DNA of 64,000 nucleotides from Dehalobacter restrictus DSM 9455 (GTDB taxonomy: Bacteria; Bacillota; Desulfitobacteriia; Desulfitobacteriales; Syntrophobotulaceae), in assembly GCF_000512895.1 (NCBI RefSeq), contig NZ_CP007033.1, positions 1,413,001 to 1,477,000 of the forward strand, given 5' to 3'. This document shows positions 7,787 to 16,735 of this stretch, in pieces. Below the pieces are notes generated by a model, which did not search any database, was not told the DNA's origin, and saw only the letters and a program-made list of their open reading frames with translations. How positions within the stretch are numbered: the stretch's first letter is position 1; every line of letters starts with the position of its first letter. Both the position numbers and the translations under genes were made by a program.

Positions 7787-8341
7787 TTGGCTAAATTCTT
7801 CATTATTAAAAGAAGGTATTTGTTTGTCGGAGGACTGGTCATATTGGTTGCTCTTATTGGCCTTATGGGCAGCTTGATCGGAAATACGGAGATCGTTTCC
7901 ACTCCGGAACAAACAGAACCTGAGATTAAAATTGTAAGTATTGATTTTGATCCTCAAATTGTCATCCGGGACATCACTTATGGGGAGGAAATGTTTAAGG
8001 GAGTTCAGATCCTACCGGCAAGTCATTTTAAAGTCTCTGCGATCATTCAAAACATGACCGAGAACACGATGACCAATGTGCCGGTTGTCCTGACCATTCA
8101 GTCCCTGGAAGATAAAAACAAACAGATCAGCAAGGAAGGGATTATACCGACACTGGAACCCGGAGCAACAGCTAAAATTGCCTTTGAAAATATTGAAGCA
8201 TTAGGTGATGCAACCGGTAAGAGTGCGACGGCAGGCCAGCATGAGATGGTACTGGCGATCAAAGCCAATCTTGAAGGCGGTGCGTCTCAAAATACGGAAG
8301 CCAGGGTGGTTTTCAATGTCGATTCGTCAATAAAGTCCTGA
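7787..8341 (+). CDS. Membrane-anchored extracellular protein, function unknown
   Basis: A 184-residue protein with a short basic N-terminus (FIIKRRY) and one hydrophobic segment at about residues 11-30, followed by an exported domain rich in beta-strand patterns. Phrases such as HFKVSAIIQNMTENTMTNVPV resemble Ig-like/CARDB-type domains that often sit on cell-surface proteins. The start is TTG at 7787 because GGAGGTG lies 8 bases upstream; the longer ATG frame from 7763 would place that site inside the coding region. It is not recognised as a named family. It ends just before a terminator and so appears to be a single-gene unit. Confidence 0.7.
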   Translation: MAKFFIIKRRYLFVGGLVILVALIGLMGSLIGNTEIVSTPEQTEPEIKIVSIDFDPQIVIRDITYGEEMFKGVQILPASHFKVSAIIQNMTENTMTNVPVVLTIQSLEDKNKQISKEGIIPTLEPGATAKIAFENIEALGDATGKSATAGQHEMVLAIKANLEGGASQNTEARVVFNVDSSIKS

Positions 8342-8421
8342 CTTTATCGAACCATGTAACCATAGTAAAACAAAGTGTAAGGAAAAATCATTGCTTAGAA
8401 GCTTATAAATATAGTATCATT

Positions 8422-8479
8422 AAGTGCCTGGTACCTTGTTATCCAAAAAATTCTTGGTACAAAGCACTTATTTTTTTTT
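8422..8479 (+). terminator. Terminator between the anchored protein and the ANTAR gene
   Basis: An interrupted stem, AAGTGC/GCACTT (8422-8427 with 8464-8469) continued by GGTACC/GGTAC, ends in an uninterrupted T run at 8470-8479. Because it lies about 60 bases before the ANTAR gene it could also act as a leader attenuator for that gene. Confidence 0.75.
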
Positions 8480-8539
8480 GCCTTGCCAAATAGTATAATA
8501 GAACTGTTGACCGATTTCTTGATGGAGTAAAGAGACTAA

Positions 8540-9106
8540 ATGAAAAGAGCCATACTGATTAGCCAGGAAAAACAAATTAATGAATTGAATGCCATCCTGC
8601 CTTTAGCCAATTATCAGGCGATTGCAAGGACCGACAGCGGTATAGAGGCTCTGCGCATGGCGCAGCGGGTTGAGCCTGACCTGATCATTTGCGGAGGGGA
8701 TATCCATGGGATTTCGCCGCTTGATCTTGTTCAGAATCTCGTACACGCCAATATTTGTCCGGTTATTTTCGTGCTTGATCAAAAGGATTATGTGAACCTG
8801 GATTTTGCGCTGAAAACCAATGTCCACCATATCATGACGGCTCCGCTCAGAGCGATAGATGTCGTCTCCGGGATCGCCCAGGCTGAACACCGGTTTAACA
8901 GAGAAATAGAACTGCGCAAAGAAATGAATAAATTAAATGATGAACTTAAAACAAGAAAACTGGTGTATCAGGCAATTTTAATCCTGATTGCAGCCGGGAC
9001 GGATGAAGAAACAGCCTATGCCTCGATTCGAACAGAAGCGATGACCTCAAGAAAAACAATTCGGGCAATCGCTGCCGAAGTCGTAAAAGGAACGTGGAGA
9101 CCTTGA
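8540..9106 (+). CDS. ANTAR-domain regulator with a degenerate receiver domain
   Basis: A 188-residue protein. The C-terminal 55 residues form an ANTAR RNA-binding domain (PF03861), with the helices and pattern ILIAAGTDEETAYASIRTEAM. The N-terminal 120 residues follow the receiver fold pattern but lack key residues: the usual phospho-acceptor aspartate in the PDLxxxD strand is glycine (PDLIICGGDIHG), the N-terminal acidic pair is missing (RAILISQEKQ), and the KP motif reads TAP. ANTAR proteins normally bind paired hexaloop hairpins and block termination when phosphorylated. This one is unlikely to be controlled by phosphorylation and may respond to a partner or ligand. It overlaps the next gene, so the three genes to 11174 form one unit. 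Confidence 0.85.
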   Translation: MKRAILISQEKQINELNAILPLANYQAIARTDSGIEALRMAQRVEPDLIICGGDIHGISPLDLVQNLVHANICPVIFVLDQKDYVNLDFALKTNVHHIMTAPLRAIDVVSGIAQAEHRFNREIELRKEMNKLNDELKTRKLVYQAILILIAAGTDEETAYASIRTEAMTSRKTIRAIAAEVVKGTWRP

Positions 9107-10107
9107 TAACAAAAAAACAATTTCTGATCCGGTTCATCGTTGGGAATATGTTGTTGTTCATCCTCTTAGGACCTTTCATTGTTTTTTACGGTCCTTTTCA
9201 TTCGTTGACTTATGTTACAGTCAGTACGATTCTGTCGTCCCGCCATCCTCAAGTCGCGGATTTTTTTTTAGCGGATCAAAAAATTGCTGAGATCACTCAG
9301 AAATATGGAAATACATCAGTTACCGTGGAACCTGTCATCCAGCATATTGACCATCAAATTGTGGATGAAGAAAACGGGATCAGGCTAGAGAATATTCAAG
9401 GTAAATATTTTAAAGGCATTGTCATGCTCGTACGTAATCCTCTTCAGATTGAAGTAGCGGCTACCAAAGAGATTGGCGTAGCCGGACAACGCTTATCAGA
9501 ACTGGTCACTGCGGAGGGTGCGGTAGCCGGTATAAATGGCGGAGGCTTTTATGATCCAAATTCTCAGGGGAACGGCGCTTATCCGGATGGGATCACCGTC
9601 AGGGATGGGCAGCTCATTCATGAAAACCTGAACGCAGAAAGTAGTGCGAATCTGATCGGTTTTAATAAGGAAGGCAAGCTGATCCTCCGGACAGTATCTG
9701 CCCAGGAACTCTCGTCCGGACTGATCGGGAACTTAGGGATTCAGCAGGCTGTCAGCTTCGAGCCAAACCTTATCCTGAACGGAGAACCTCAGATCAAAGG
9801 TGACGGAGGTCAGGGCCTTGCTCCCAGAACAGGAATCGGGCAAAAAGCCGATGGTACGGTTGTTTTTGTTGTGATCGACGGCAGACAGCCTGAATGGAGT
9901 ATGGGAGCCACACTGCGGGATCTGATGAATGTATTTATAGAATACGGGGCTGAAAATGCAGTGAATCTTGACGGCGGTTCTTCAACGGAATTGTTCTATC
10001 AAGGTCAGATTATCAATCAACTGTGGAACATCTACGGTGAACGTTATATGCCTACAGCTTTTGTGGTCATGCCAGGAAAGAATCAGAGTGGGGTGGGGCA
10101 GAATTGA
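9094..10107 (+). CDS. Exported phosphodiester glycosidase (NAGPA-domain) protein
   Basis: A 337-residue protein with an N-terminal membrane/signal segment (about residues 10-30) and a NAGPA domain (PF09992, 'exopolysaccharide biosynthesis protein' group) over about residues 130-330. Signatures are the glycine-rich INGGGFYDP, GNGAYPDGI, APRTGIG and NLDGGSSTELFY near the C-terminus. The domain cleaves sugar phosphodiesters in the animal uncovering enzyme and is thought to act on cell-wall glycopolymers in bacteria. The start is uncertain: GTG 9094 or TTG 9103, both overlapping the end of the ANTAR gene. The following gene overlaps its stop by 4 bases. Confidence 0.82.
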   Translation: METLITKKQFLIRFIVGNMLLFILLGPFIVFYGPFHSLTYVTVSTILSSRHPQVADFFLADQKIAEITQKYGNTSVTVEPVIQHIDHQIVDEENGIRLENIQGKYFKGIVMLVRNPLQIEVAATKEIGVAGQRLSELVTAEGAVAGINGGGFYDPNSQGNGAYPDGITVRDGQLIHENLNAESSANLIGFNKEGKLILRTVSAQELSSGLIGNLGIQQAVSFEPNLILNGEPQIKGDGGQGLAPRTGIGQKADGTVVFVVIDGRQPEWSMGATLRDLMNVFIEYGAENAVNLDGGSSTELFYQGQIINQLWNIYGERYMPTAFVVMPGKNQSGVGQN

Positions 10108-11174
10108 AAAGACGATGGATGATCTGGCTGATAATGCTTTCCCTGGTCTTACAGCTTGCTGTTTATGCGCTGCTGAACTGGAAAGCAGATCAGCTGTTAA
10201 ACCCTTCTTTGCACATTAATCAGGTTTATGTTTTGAAGACGGATCTCAGTCAGGCTGATAGTTTCATGCTGTCATACAATAAAAAGTTTTTGGCTTATCA
10301 AACTGGACGTTATCTTGAAGTCATTGACTTGACGACCAACACGAAAATTTTTGCGGAGAGTCCGGAAAAGGACACGGCAAAGATTGTTGGCTTCGCTTGG
10401 CTTCCGGACCGGAACGGTATGGTCTATCTGATAAGGGAGCAGAACAAGAACGCCGTAACAAGCTTATATTCAGTGGATTTCAGCACCGGCTCTTCTGAAT
10501 TGAACAGCTTTAAACCGATGCTGGACAGGGAATTAAGTCTTGCGGTCGATCAGGTGCTGCAAATTGAAATGTCGACGTATACGAACAAGCTATTTATCTT
10601 GTTTAAGGATGACAATCAGACTCACCAGCTGATTACAATGGATATTATGAAGACCCTGAACAGGGTGAATCAGCAGGGAGAAGAAATTCTAAACATTGCG
10701 GTTTCCAATAAATTCGGCAGCATCTATGCAGAGAGCAGAATGGGGATGAACAAGACGATTGATGTTTATCAGGCCGGCAGTAAGAATCATATTTCTGTTG
10801 ATCCTGAAGATACGCTGCTTGGCTGTCGTGACGACAAAATCTATGTTGGCAAAATCAGCGGGAACATTCTTCAGGAGGTGACCGTTTATCAAGTACAGCC
10901 ATCCGGCCCGGCGATGACGGAAACCGTGGTCTGGCAAGGGGAGATTCCGTATGCGGAGACAGAAACAAAAATCAGCAATACGAATCAGGTCATGATCAAA
11001 AGCAAGGGACGCCTGGACGTCATTTCCGCTAACGGTAAACATCAATGGCTGAGATTACCGGATGTGTCCGCTACAGAATCCAATACGGTCATCATCTTAG
11101 CTCCAACGGGTGATTTGTACCTGGAGCTTTTGCCGGGAAACGAGAAGTCTGTTTATTACTGGAGGGAAGTATAG
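10104..11174 (+). CDS. Exported protein of unknown function, possible beta-propeller
   Basis: A 356-residue protein with an N-terminal signal/anchor (about residues 4-25). The remainder has repeated strand-turn patterns with phrases such as YLEVIDLTTNTKI and GRLDVISANGKHQWLRL, resembling propeller-type or TolB-like blades, though no blade consensus is strong enough to name a family. It starts at a TTG that overlaps the stop of the NAGPA gene (TTGA), showing translational coupling, so it probably works with that enzyme at the cell surface. No catalytic motif was recognised. Confidence 0.7.
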   Translation: MKRRWMIWLIMLSLVLQLAVYALLNWKADQLLNPSLHINQVYVLKTDLSQADSFMLSYNKKFLAYQTGRYLEVIDLTTNTKIFAESPEKDTAKIVGFAWLPDRNGMVYLIREQNKNAVTSLYSVDFSTGSSELNSFKPMLDRELSLAVDQVLQIEMSTYTNKLFILFKDDNQTHQLITMDIMKTLNRVNQQGEEILNIAVSNKFGSIYAESRMGMNKTIDVYQAGSKNHISVDPEDTLLGCRDDKIYVGKISGNILQEVTVYQVQPSGPAMTETVVWQGEIPYAETETKISNTNQVMIKSKGRLDVISANGKHQWLRLPDVSATESNTVIILAPTGDLYLELLPGNEKSVYYWREV

Positions 11175-11211
11175 TTCATGTCAATTTTAAAGTTAACGAG
11201 GTACTAGTCCC

Positions 11212-11910
11212 ATGATGGAGCATATGCCTGAAAAGGTTTTAAATGAATATAACCGAGCTCGCTTAAATGAAGAAGCCGTAAATATTGAAAAAATAGTTTT
11301 CTATAAAACCGAAAGGCGTGTCAATCCAAAGCAGGAAACTCCATTCCTGTTAACAATCGGGGAACTGCCCGTACTGGTGTCTGCCCCGCATGCGGTCAGG
11401 CATTACAGGCAGAAAAAGATCCTGATGTCGGATCAGTTCACAGGCTCCGTTGTCTTCCTGTTAAACAAATTGACGGGATGCCATGCCATAGCAGCGACAA
11501 AGCTCTACGGCGGAGACCCGAATGCCGATAATCCCTGCTTGTATAAAGACCGGATCGCCGGCTTCTGCCGGGAAAAGAAAGTAAAGGTCGTTCTGGACAT
11601 TCACGGGGCTGCCCGGGAGAGAGATTTCGATGTGGATCTGGGCACGAATCAAAAGAAGAACCTGCTTGGAAAGGTGAATATTTTGGAAATCCTGGAACAA
11701 AACTTCCGGGATTTCGGCTTAGCCAGAGTTTCGACGGACTTTTTTGCCGCTTCCGACGCGAATACCGTCTCCCATTTTGTCTCACACGAACTGGGAATTC
11801 CGGCAGTACAGATAGAGATCAACAAACATTACCGGGTTCCAGCTCAAAATGGCCCTGGATTTCACCGTCTAATGGGTGCCCTGGCGGAAAGTGTAAAACG
11901 GATGACCTGA
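11212..11910 (+). CDS. N-formylglutamate amidohydrolase-like protein
   Basis: A 232-residue protein of the N-formylglutamate amidohydrolase superfamily (PF05013). Signatures are SAPHAVRHYR near residue 60, DIHGAARERDFDVDLGT in the middle, and a late AVQIEINKHYR. These provide the histidines and acidic residues that bind the catalytic metal in the family. The family ranges from histidine-catabolic HutG to amidases acting on wall peptides; no hut genes are nearby and the upstream genes are surface proteins, so the substrate is open. The start has an AGGTAC site 9 bases upstream of ATG 11212. Confidence 0.75.
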   Translation: MMEHMPEKVLNEYNRARLNEEAVNIEKIVFYKTERRVNPKQETPFLLTIGELPVLVSAPHAVRHYRQKKILMSDQFTGSVVFLLNKLTGCHAIAATKLYGGDPNADNPCLYKDRIAGFCREKKVKVVLDIHGAARERDFDVDLGTNQKKNLLGKVNILEILEQNFRDFGLARVSTDFFAASDANTVSHFVSHELGIPAVQIEINKHYRVPAQNGPGFHRLMGALAESVKRMT

Positions 11911-12021
11911 ACGCGCGAATGCGTACCAAAATTTTTCTGATCAGGAAATCAATAGCCAGGCACGATCTGTGAATTAATGAGATAGAATAAACCAACAATT
12001 GATGTTGGGGAGGTATCTTAT

Positions 12022-12426
12022 ATGATTCAGGGCACAAGCTCATTAACACAAGATTTAGTCAGGGCGATCAACGGAGAGTATAGTGCGATCGCCTGTTACG
12101 CGAAGCTGGCCGAAAAAGCGCCGAATCAGGAAATAAGAAAACAGATCCTGGAGATCCGCCAGGACGAGGTGCGGCATTATCACATATTTTCGCAGATATT
12201 TACTGAAATAACAGGGACAAAACCAAACCCTCAGATGACTGAAGAATGTCCTGCTGCTTACAGGGTGGCTTTAAAGTCTGCCTTTCAGGATGAGCAGCAT
12301 ACGGTTGATTTCTATCATAATGTTGCTGAAAAGACACAGGATCCTTTTATCAAGGAACAATTCAAAAGAGCAGCCGCCGACGAACAAAACCATGCAGTCT
12401 GGTTCTTGTGGTTTTTAAAAGTCTAA
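12022..12426 (+). CDS. Rubrerythrin-like ferritin-fold protein
   Basis: A 134-residue four-helix protein with the di-iron ligand pattern of the rubrerythrin/ferritin-like group: glutamates in INGEYSAI and RQDEVRHYH in the first half, and QDEQH and ADEQNH in the second. The C-terminal rubredoxin domain of classical rubrerythrin is absent. GGGGAGG precedes the ATG. Such proteins protect anaerobes from peroxide or store iron. The stop lies only 7 bases from the convergent MscS gene. Confidence 0.83.
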   Translation: MIQGTSSLTQDLVRAINGEYSAIACYAKLAEKAPNQEIRKQILEIRQDEVRHYHIFSQIFTEITGTKPNPQMTEECPAAYRVALKSAFQDEQHTVDFYHNVAEKTQDPFIKEQFKRAAADEQNHAVWFLWFLKV

Positions 12427-12433
12427 AGGAAGC

Positions 12434-13666
12434 TCACAGCCCCATATGCCGCAGATCGTATCCGGTGGGGCTCTGATAAATCCGCAGCTCAAACTCCGGA
12501 ACAATGGCCAGGATATGGTCAAAAATATCGGCCTGGACGGTTTCATAGCTTTCCCAGGATGTATCCTTGGTAAACGCATAGATTTCGATCGGAATCCCGT
12601 ACTCGGTCACCGGAAGCTGACGTGCCATCCGGGTCATTTCCGGGTGGATTTCCGGGTGGTTTTCAAGATAGGCCTGAAGGTAGGCCCGAAATGTACCAAT
12701 GTTGGTAAGTCTTCTGCCGTTTACGAGCTGAGCAGGATCAATGTTATGTTCCAGGTTGTATTTCTCAAGTTCCAGTTTTTTATTCTCGATATACTCAGAA
12801 AGATATCGGAATTCCTTGAACTTCTCCAGCATATCATCGGTGCAGAAACGGATGCTGGAACTGTCAATAAAAATGGACCTCTTAATTCTTCTGCCGCCGG
12901 ATTCCTGCATACCACGCCAGTTTTTAAAGGAATCGGAGATCAGGGCATACGATGGAATCGTTGTAATCGTATTATCAAAGTTTCTGACTTTGACGGTGTT
13001 CAGGGAAATGTCCGTAACGTCACCGTCAGCACCGTACTTGGGCATCTCTATCCAGTCACCGATCCTGAGCATATCATTGGAAGACAGTTGAATCCCCGCT
13101 ACCAGACCCAGAAGAGAATCCTTGAAGATCAAGAGGATGATTGCCGTTACTGCTCCAATTCCGCTTAGCAGAAGGAGAGGGGAACGGTCAATAATCGTAG
13201 AAATGATCCAGATGCCGCCGATGATCCAGACGACTATTTTCAGGGCCTGGACGATGCTGCGGATCGGTTTGAAACGGGAAGCTTCAAAAGTCTGATAAAT
13301 ATCGTCAATCGCGTCAAGCAAAGCAAGCATGGCCAATGTGCCGGCCATGATGATGTAAATAATCGCTATTTTTTGAATGGAAACGGAATATTCCGGGAAC
13401 AGTCCGGCTACGGCGTAGATTACAATTGCCGGGATCATATGCGCCAGGCGTCTGAAGACTTTCCTGCCAAGAAGCTTATCATCCCAGAGGATTTTGTTTC
13501 GATGGATGTAGAAAGCAAGGATTCGCAGGAAAACTTGCTTTGTAACGATGAAGGCCAAAATACTGATCAACAGAATCATAACCACCGCTGCAGCATTGGC
13601 GATCAGGACTGCAGCCGTTTCTTCAATTCCTTTGTAAATCAGCCATTGATCCAGATTGAATATCAT
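12434..13666 (-). CDS. MscS-family mechanosensitive channel (YbdG type)
   Basis: A 410-residue membrane protein. About five hydrophobic segments occupy residues 15-190; the MscS pore/beta domain follows, with FKDSLLGLVAGIQLSSNDMLRIGDWIEMPKYG split over the pore helix and beta domain and VKVRNFDNTITTIPSYALI, a typical MscS_TM/beta signature. The long cytosolic C-terminus (about residues 260-410) matches the YbdG/YnaI-like layout. The ATG at 13666 has AGAAGGTAG seven bases upstream, preferred over GTG 13672. It lies directly downstream of the UPF0182 gene and is probably in its transcript. It should open under osmotic downshock. Confidence 0.88.
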   Translation of the reverse strand: MIFNLDQWLIYKGIEETAAVLIANAAAVVMILLISILAFIVTKQVFLRILAFYIHRNKILWDDKLLGRKVFRRLAHMIPAIVIYAVAGLFPEYSVSIQKIAIIYIIMAGTLAMLALLDAIDDIYQTFEASRFKPIRSIVQALKIVVWIIGGIWIISTIIDRSPLLLLSGIGAVTAIILLIFKDSLLGLVAGIQLSSNDMLRIGDWIEMPKYGADGDVTDISLNTVKVRNFDNTITTIPSYALISDSFKNWRGMQESGGRRIKRSIFIDSSSIRFCTDDMLEKFKEFRYLSEYIENKKLELEKYNLEHNIDPAQLVNGRRLTNIGTFRAYLQAYLENHPEIHPEMTRMARQLPVTEYGIPIEIYAFTKDTSWESYETVQADIFDHILAIVPEFELRIYQSPTGYDLRHMGL

Positions 13667-13685
13667 ACGCACTACCTTCTACAAA

Positions 13686-16538
13686 TTAGTGACCAGCGTT
13701 CACGGTAGCCTCAACAGTGCCTTTAACAGAACCAGCGGAGGTATTCTCATCCGTCAAAAGCTCCTGACCGGTACCCAGCCCACTGTCCAGAGTGGAGCCT
13801 TCGTTGTTGATGGTTGTGAGCTGATTTTCCAAGGCATCGAGCATATCACGGATTTGTTTGATTTGATCCAGAACACCCTTCAGTTCTGTTTTCGAGGTAT
13901 CAGTCCCGTCCTCTGCACCGGATTCCTCAAGCGGTTTCTCCTGCAGCGTATTCAAAGACGGTACATAACGACCAAAGATTCCTTTCAGTCCTTCTTCCAG
14001 TGTATCGGCCATGACAATTTTATCTTCATAGACGACCACAATGCGCTTCATTTCAGGAATACTGCCGTTGGTCGTGGACTGCAGATAAATGGGCTCCACA
14101 AACAGGAAATTCCCGCCAATCGGCAATACCAGGAGATTTCCCCTGAGAACGCTCGATCCTTTTTGGTTCCATAATGCAAACTGTTGGGAAATTACGGGAT
14201 CCTGATCGATTCTGGACTCAACCTGGAATGGACCGTCAATCTCCATATTTTTAGGCATTTTATATAAGACGAGTTTGCCGTAATTCTCGCCGTCCATCCT
14301 GGCGGCGAGCCAAGCGACAAGATTATTCCGACTGTTCGTAGTACTTGAGGCCGGGGTAAAAGGCTGCATCAGTACAAATTCTTCGTTCGTTTCCCCGGGC
14401 AGTTTCATGATCACGTAATAGGGTTCCACATTTTGTTCCGATGAACCGTAAATTTCCTTTGCAACGTTCCAGGCATCTTCTTTATTATAGAATACTTTGG
14501 TGTTGGTCATATGAAACGTGTTCAGCATGTCACACTGGATTTTGAACATTGTTTCCGGATAGCGCAGGTGCGATTTTATAGAATAGGGCATTTCCGAAAT
14601 ACTTTTAAATACACCCGGGAAAATCCTTTGATAGGTCTGAAGAATAGGATCTTCTTTGTCGACCGCGTAGAAATCAACAGTCCCGTCATAAGCATCGACA
14701 ACGACTTTAACGGAATTGCGGATATAATTAAAATCCTGGGTGGAGTATTTGCTGGAGTAAGGAATGCTGTTCGTTGTCGTATAGGCATCAATGATCCATT
14801 TAATCTTGCCGTTGTCAATGATTGTATAAGGATCGTTATCATAGGTCAGAAACGGCGCCAATTTCTTGGCCCGCTCCAGAACATTCCGGTACAGAAGAAG
14901 CTTGCTTTCCGAAGTTACTTCTCCGGCTAGATAAAAACGCGGGGTCATCTGATGAAGAGACAGCATCAGTTTGTTAAAGGCAGTAAATGGGATACCTGTC
15001 TTGCCGGTATAGCTGCTTTCCGCATTTTCATTGCCTAGGGGATAATCAAATTCTTTGGATTTGGTGTTGGCGACGACCCAGTCATTCGTCAGTTCGCCAA
15101 AGTAGATTCGCGGTTCGGTAATCTTCAGTTCCGTATAGTCTGTTTGCGGCGGCACATTGCTTACTGCAAAAGCAGGAAGCCCTTTGGTGGTGACAGCATT
15201 GGCGAACGAAGCGGTTAAGCCGAAACCATGCGTGTATTTAAACCGGGTGTTAACAAAGGTCAAGGCTTTCGGATCGAGGTCCTGAAGCGAAATTTCCCTC
15301 GCCGAGAGCATTACCTGGCGATATGTATCACCAATCTTGTAGCGGTCCACATCAATATCATTAAATTTATAGTACTGGCGTATCCCTTGTTTTTGCGCGT
15401 AGATCTGCTGCATGGGGCGGGGATCATTCAGGCGGATATTATTCAGCGTTCCGAGTTCGTTTTTTAAGTCTTGTGCAGTAACCGTCTCAACCCCGGTGTA
15501 ATCCTGCTCCTTAATTTTATCCAAACCGTAGGCGTAGCGGGTCATTTGGATTTCACTGGCAATATACGGCGCTTCTTTTTGCAACTCGTTTGGAACGACA
15601 ACCAGGGACTGGAGCATGCTAGGAAAGATACCGGAAGTGAAAAACGAAAAGACAATCAAAAACGAGACCGGCAGGGTCAACAAACGGGAATCTTTTCGGA
15701 AAAAAGCGATAAGGGAAAACAGGAAACAGACCAGGCTCACAACGACGAGGATTTTAAAGACTGGAAGCGAAGCGTAAATGTCGCTGTATCCGGCACCGAC
15801 GACGTGACCTCGATGCGAGTAAACGATTTCATAGGCGCTGATATAGTAGCCAAAGCCTTTCAGCGCAAAAAGAAGGGTTAAAAGGATTCCAAGATGCCTT
15901 CTGGCTGTGGGACTGATTACAACAGCATCTTTCTTCCAAAACCGGATGGAATGGAAGCGGACGACCCCGGTCATAATATAAAAAAGCGCGGTAAACAGGG
16001 TTAAAATAAGGATTGGGGAGAAAAACGCGTTATAAATGGTCTCAAAGAAAGGAAGTTTAAACACAAAGAAACCAAGATCCTGATTAAACAGCGGGTCGGA
16101 ATAATGAAAGGAAGAGGCATTCACAAAGGACAGAAAATCAAGCCAGCCGGTAAAACCGACGATGAAACTCACAATAATACTGACCACGGCAGATAAGACA
16201 AGCAGGGAAACGGTAACCCTGCGCGGACTGACAGCAGGCGGAAGATTGACCTCTTCGACCAGTCTGATCCTTTTGCGGAATCTTTCATTGTAAAACGTAG
16301 TAAACGCATGTCTTCCCGACATCAGTGTCACGAAAATCACTAAAAACAACATCGTTCCGTTAATGGCCTGAATGAGTACTTTGCTGAAGAACGGTGTCCA
16401 GAAAAGAGTTGCGTACCCTAAGTCGGTAAACCACAGCCAGTCTTCGTAGAATCCGCTCAAGGCCGAAAGCACAGCAATAATAATGATGAGTAAAACGAGT
16501 ACCTTGAGAACAGGTTTAAAAATAGATTTTCCGCGCAT
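13686..16538 (-). CDS. UPF0182 large membrane protein
   Basis: A 950-residue protein of family UPF0182 (PF03699). The first 330 residues carry about seven membrane segments, beginning with VLKVLVLLIIIIAVLSAL; the rest is a large domain predicted to lie outside the cell, with family motifs such as FYEDWLWFTDLGY near the N-terminus and SYTGKTGIPF and RYPETMFKIQ later. The C-terminal 60 residues are acidic and low in complexity. ATG 16538 follows AGGAGGG by five bases; the longer frame to 16598 has no site. The function of the family is unknown. The mscS gene follows after 20 bases. Confidence 0.9.
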   Translation of the reverse strand: MRGKSIFKPVLKVLVLLIIIIAVLSALSGFYEDWLWFTDLGYATLFWTPFFSKVLIQAINGTMLFLVIFVTLMSGRHAFTTFYNERFRKRIRLVEEVNLPPAVSPRRVTVSLLVLSAVVSIIVSFIVGFTGWLDFLSFVNASSFHYSDPLFNQDLGFFVFKLPFFETIYNAFFSPILILTLFTALFYIMTGVVRFHSIRFWKKDAVVISPTARRHLGILLTLLFALKGFGYYISAYEIVYSHRGHVVGAGYSDIYASLPVFKILVVVSLVCFLFSLIAFFRKDSRLLTLPVSFLIVFSFFTSGIFPSMLQSLVVVPNELQKEAPYIASEIQMTRYAYGLDKIKEQDYTGVETVTAQDLKNELGTLNNIRLNDPRPMQQIYAQKQGIRQYYKFNDIDVDRYKIGDTYRQVMLSAREISLQDLDPKALTFVNTRFKYTHGFGLTASFANAVTTKGLPAFAVSNVPPQTDYTELKITEPRIYFGELTNDWVVANTKSKEFDYPLGNENAESSYTGKTGIPFTAFNKLMLSLHQMTPRFYLAGEVTSESKLLLYRNVLERAKKLAPFLTYDNDPYTIIDNGKIKWIIDAYTTTNSIPYSSKYSTQDFNYIRNSVKVVVDAYDGTVDFYAVDKEDPILQTYQRIFPGVFKSISEMPYSIKSHLRYPETMFKIQCDMLNTFHMTNTKVFYNKEDAWNVAKEIYGSSEQNVEPYYVIMKLPGETNEEFVLMQPFTPASSTTNSRNNLVAWLAARMDGENYGKLVLYKMPKNMEIDGPFQVESRIDQDPVISQQFALWNQKGSSVLRGNLLVLPIGGNFLFVEPIYLQSTTNGSIPEMKRIVVVYEDKIVMADTLEEGLKGIFGRYVPSLNTLQEKPLEESGAEDGTDTSKTELKGVLDQIKQIRDMLDALENQLTTINNEGSTLDSGLGTGQELLTDENTSAGSVKGTVEATVNAGH

Positions 16539-16735
16539 ATTTCCCTCCTGAGTTAAATTGTTCAAATCACAAAAAATATATGTAAACTTCTGCTTCATTT
16601 ATTTTTTGTTGTTGGCAATATATTCATAGTTTATCATAAAATTCATCTTATTGGCTTCCTGAAAATAAATTTCTGAGCTATACTTTTAATAAACAAGAAA
16701 TTAACCTGAGAATAAAACAAAAGGTTGGTGCAGCA

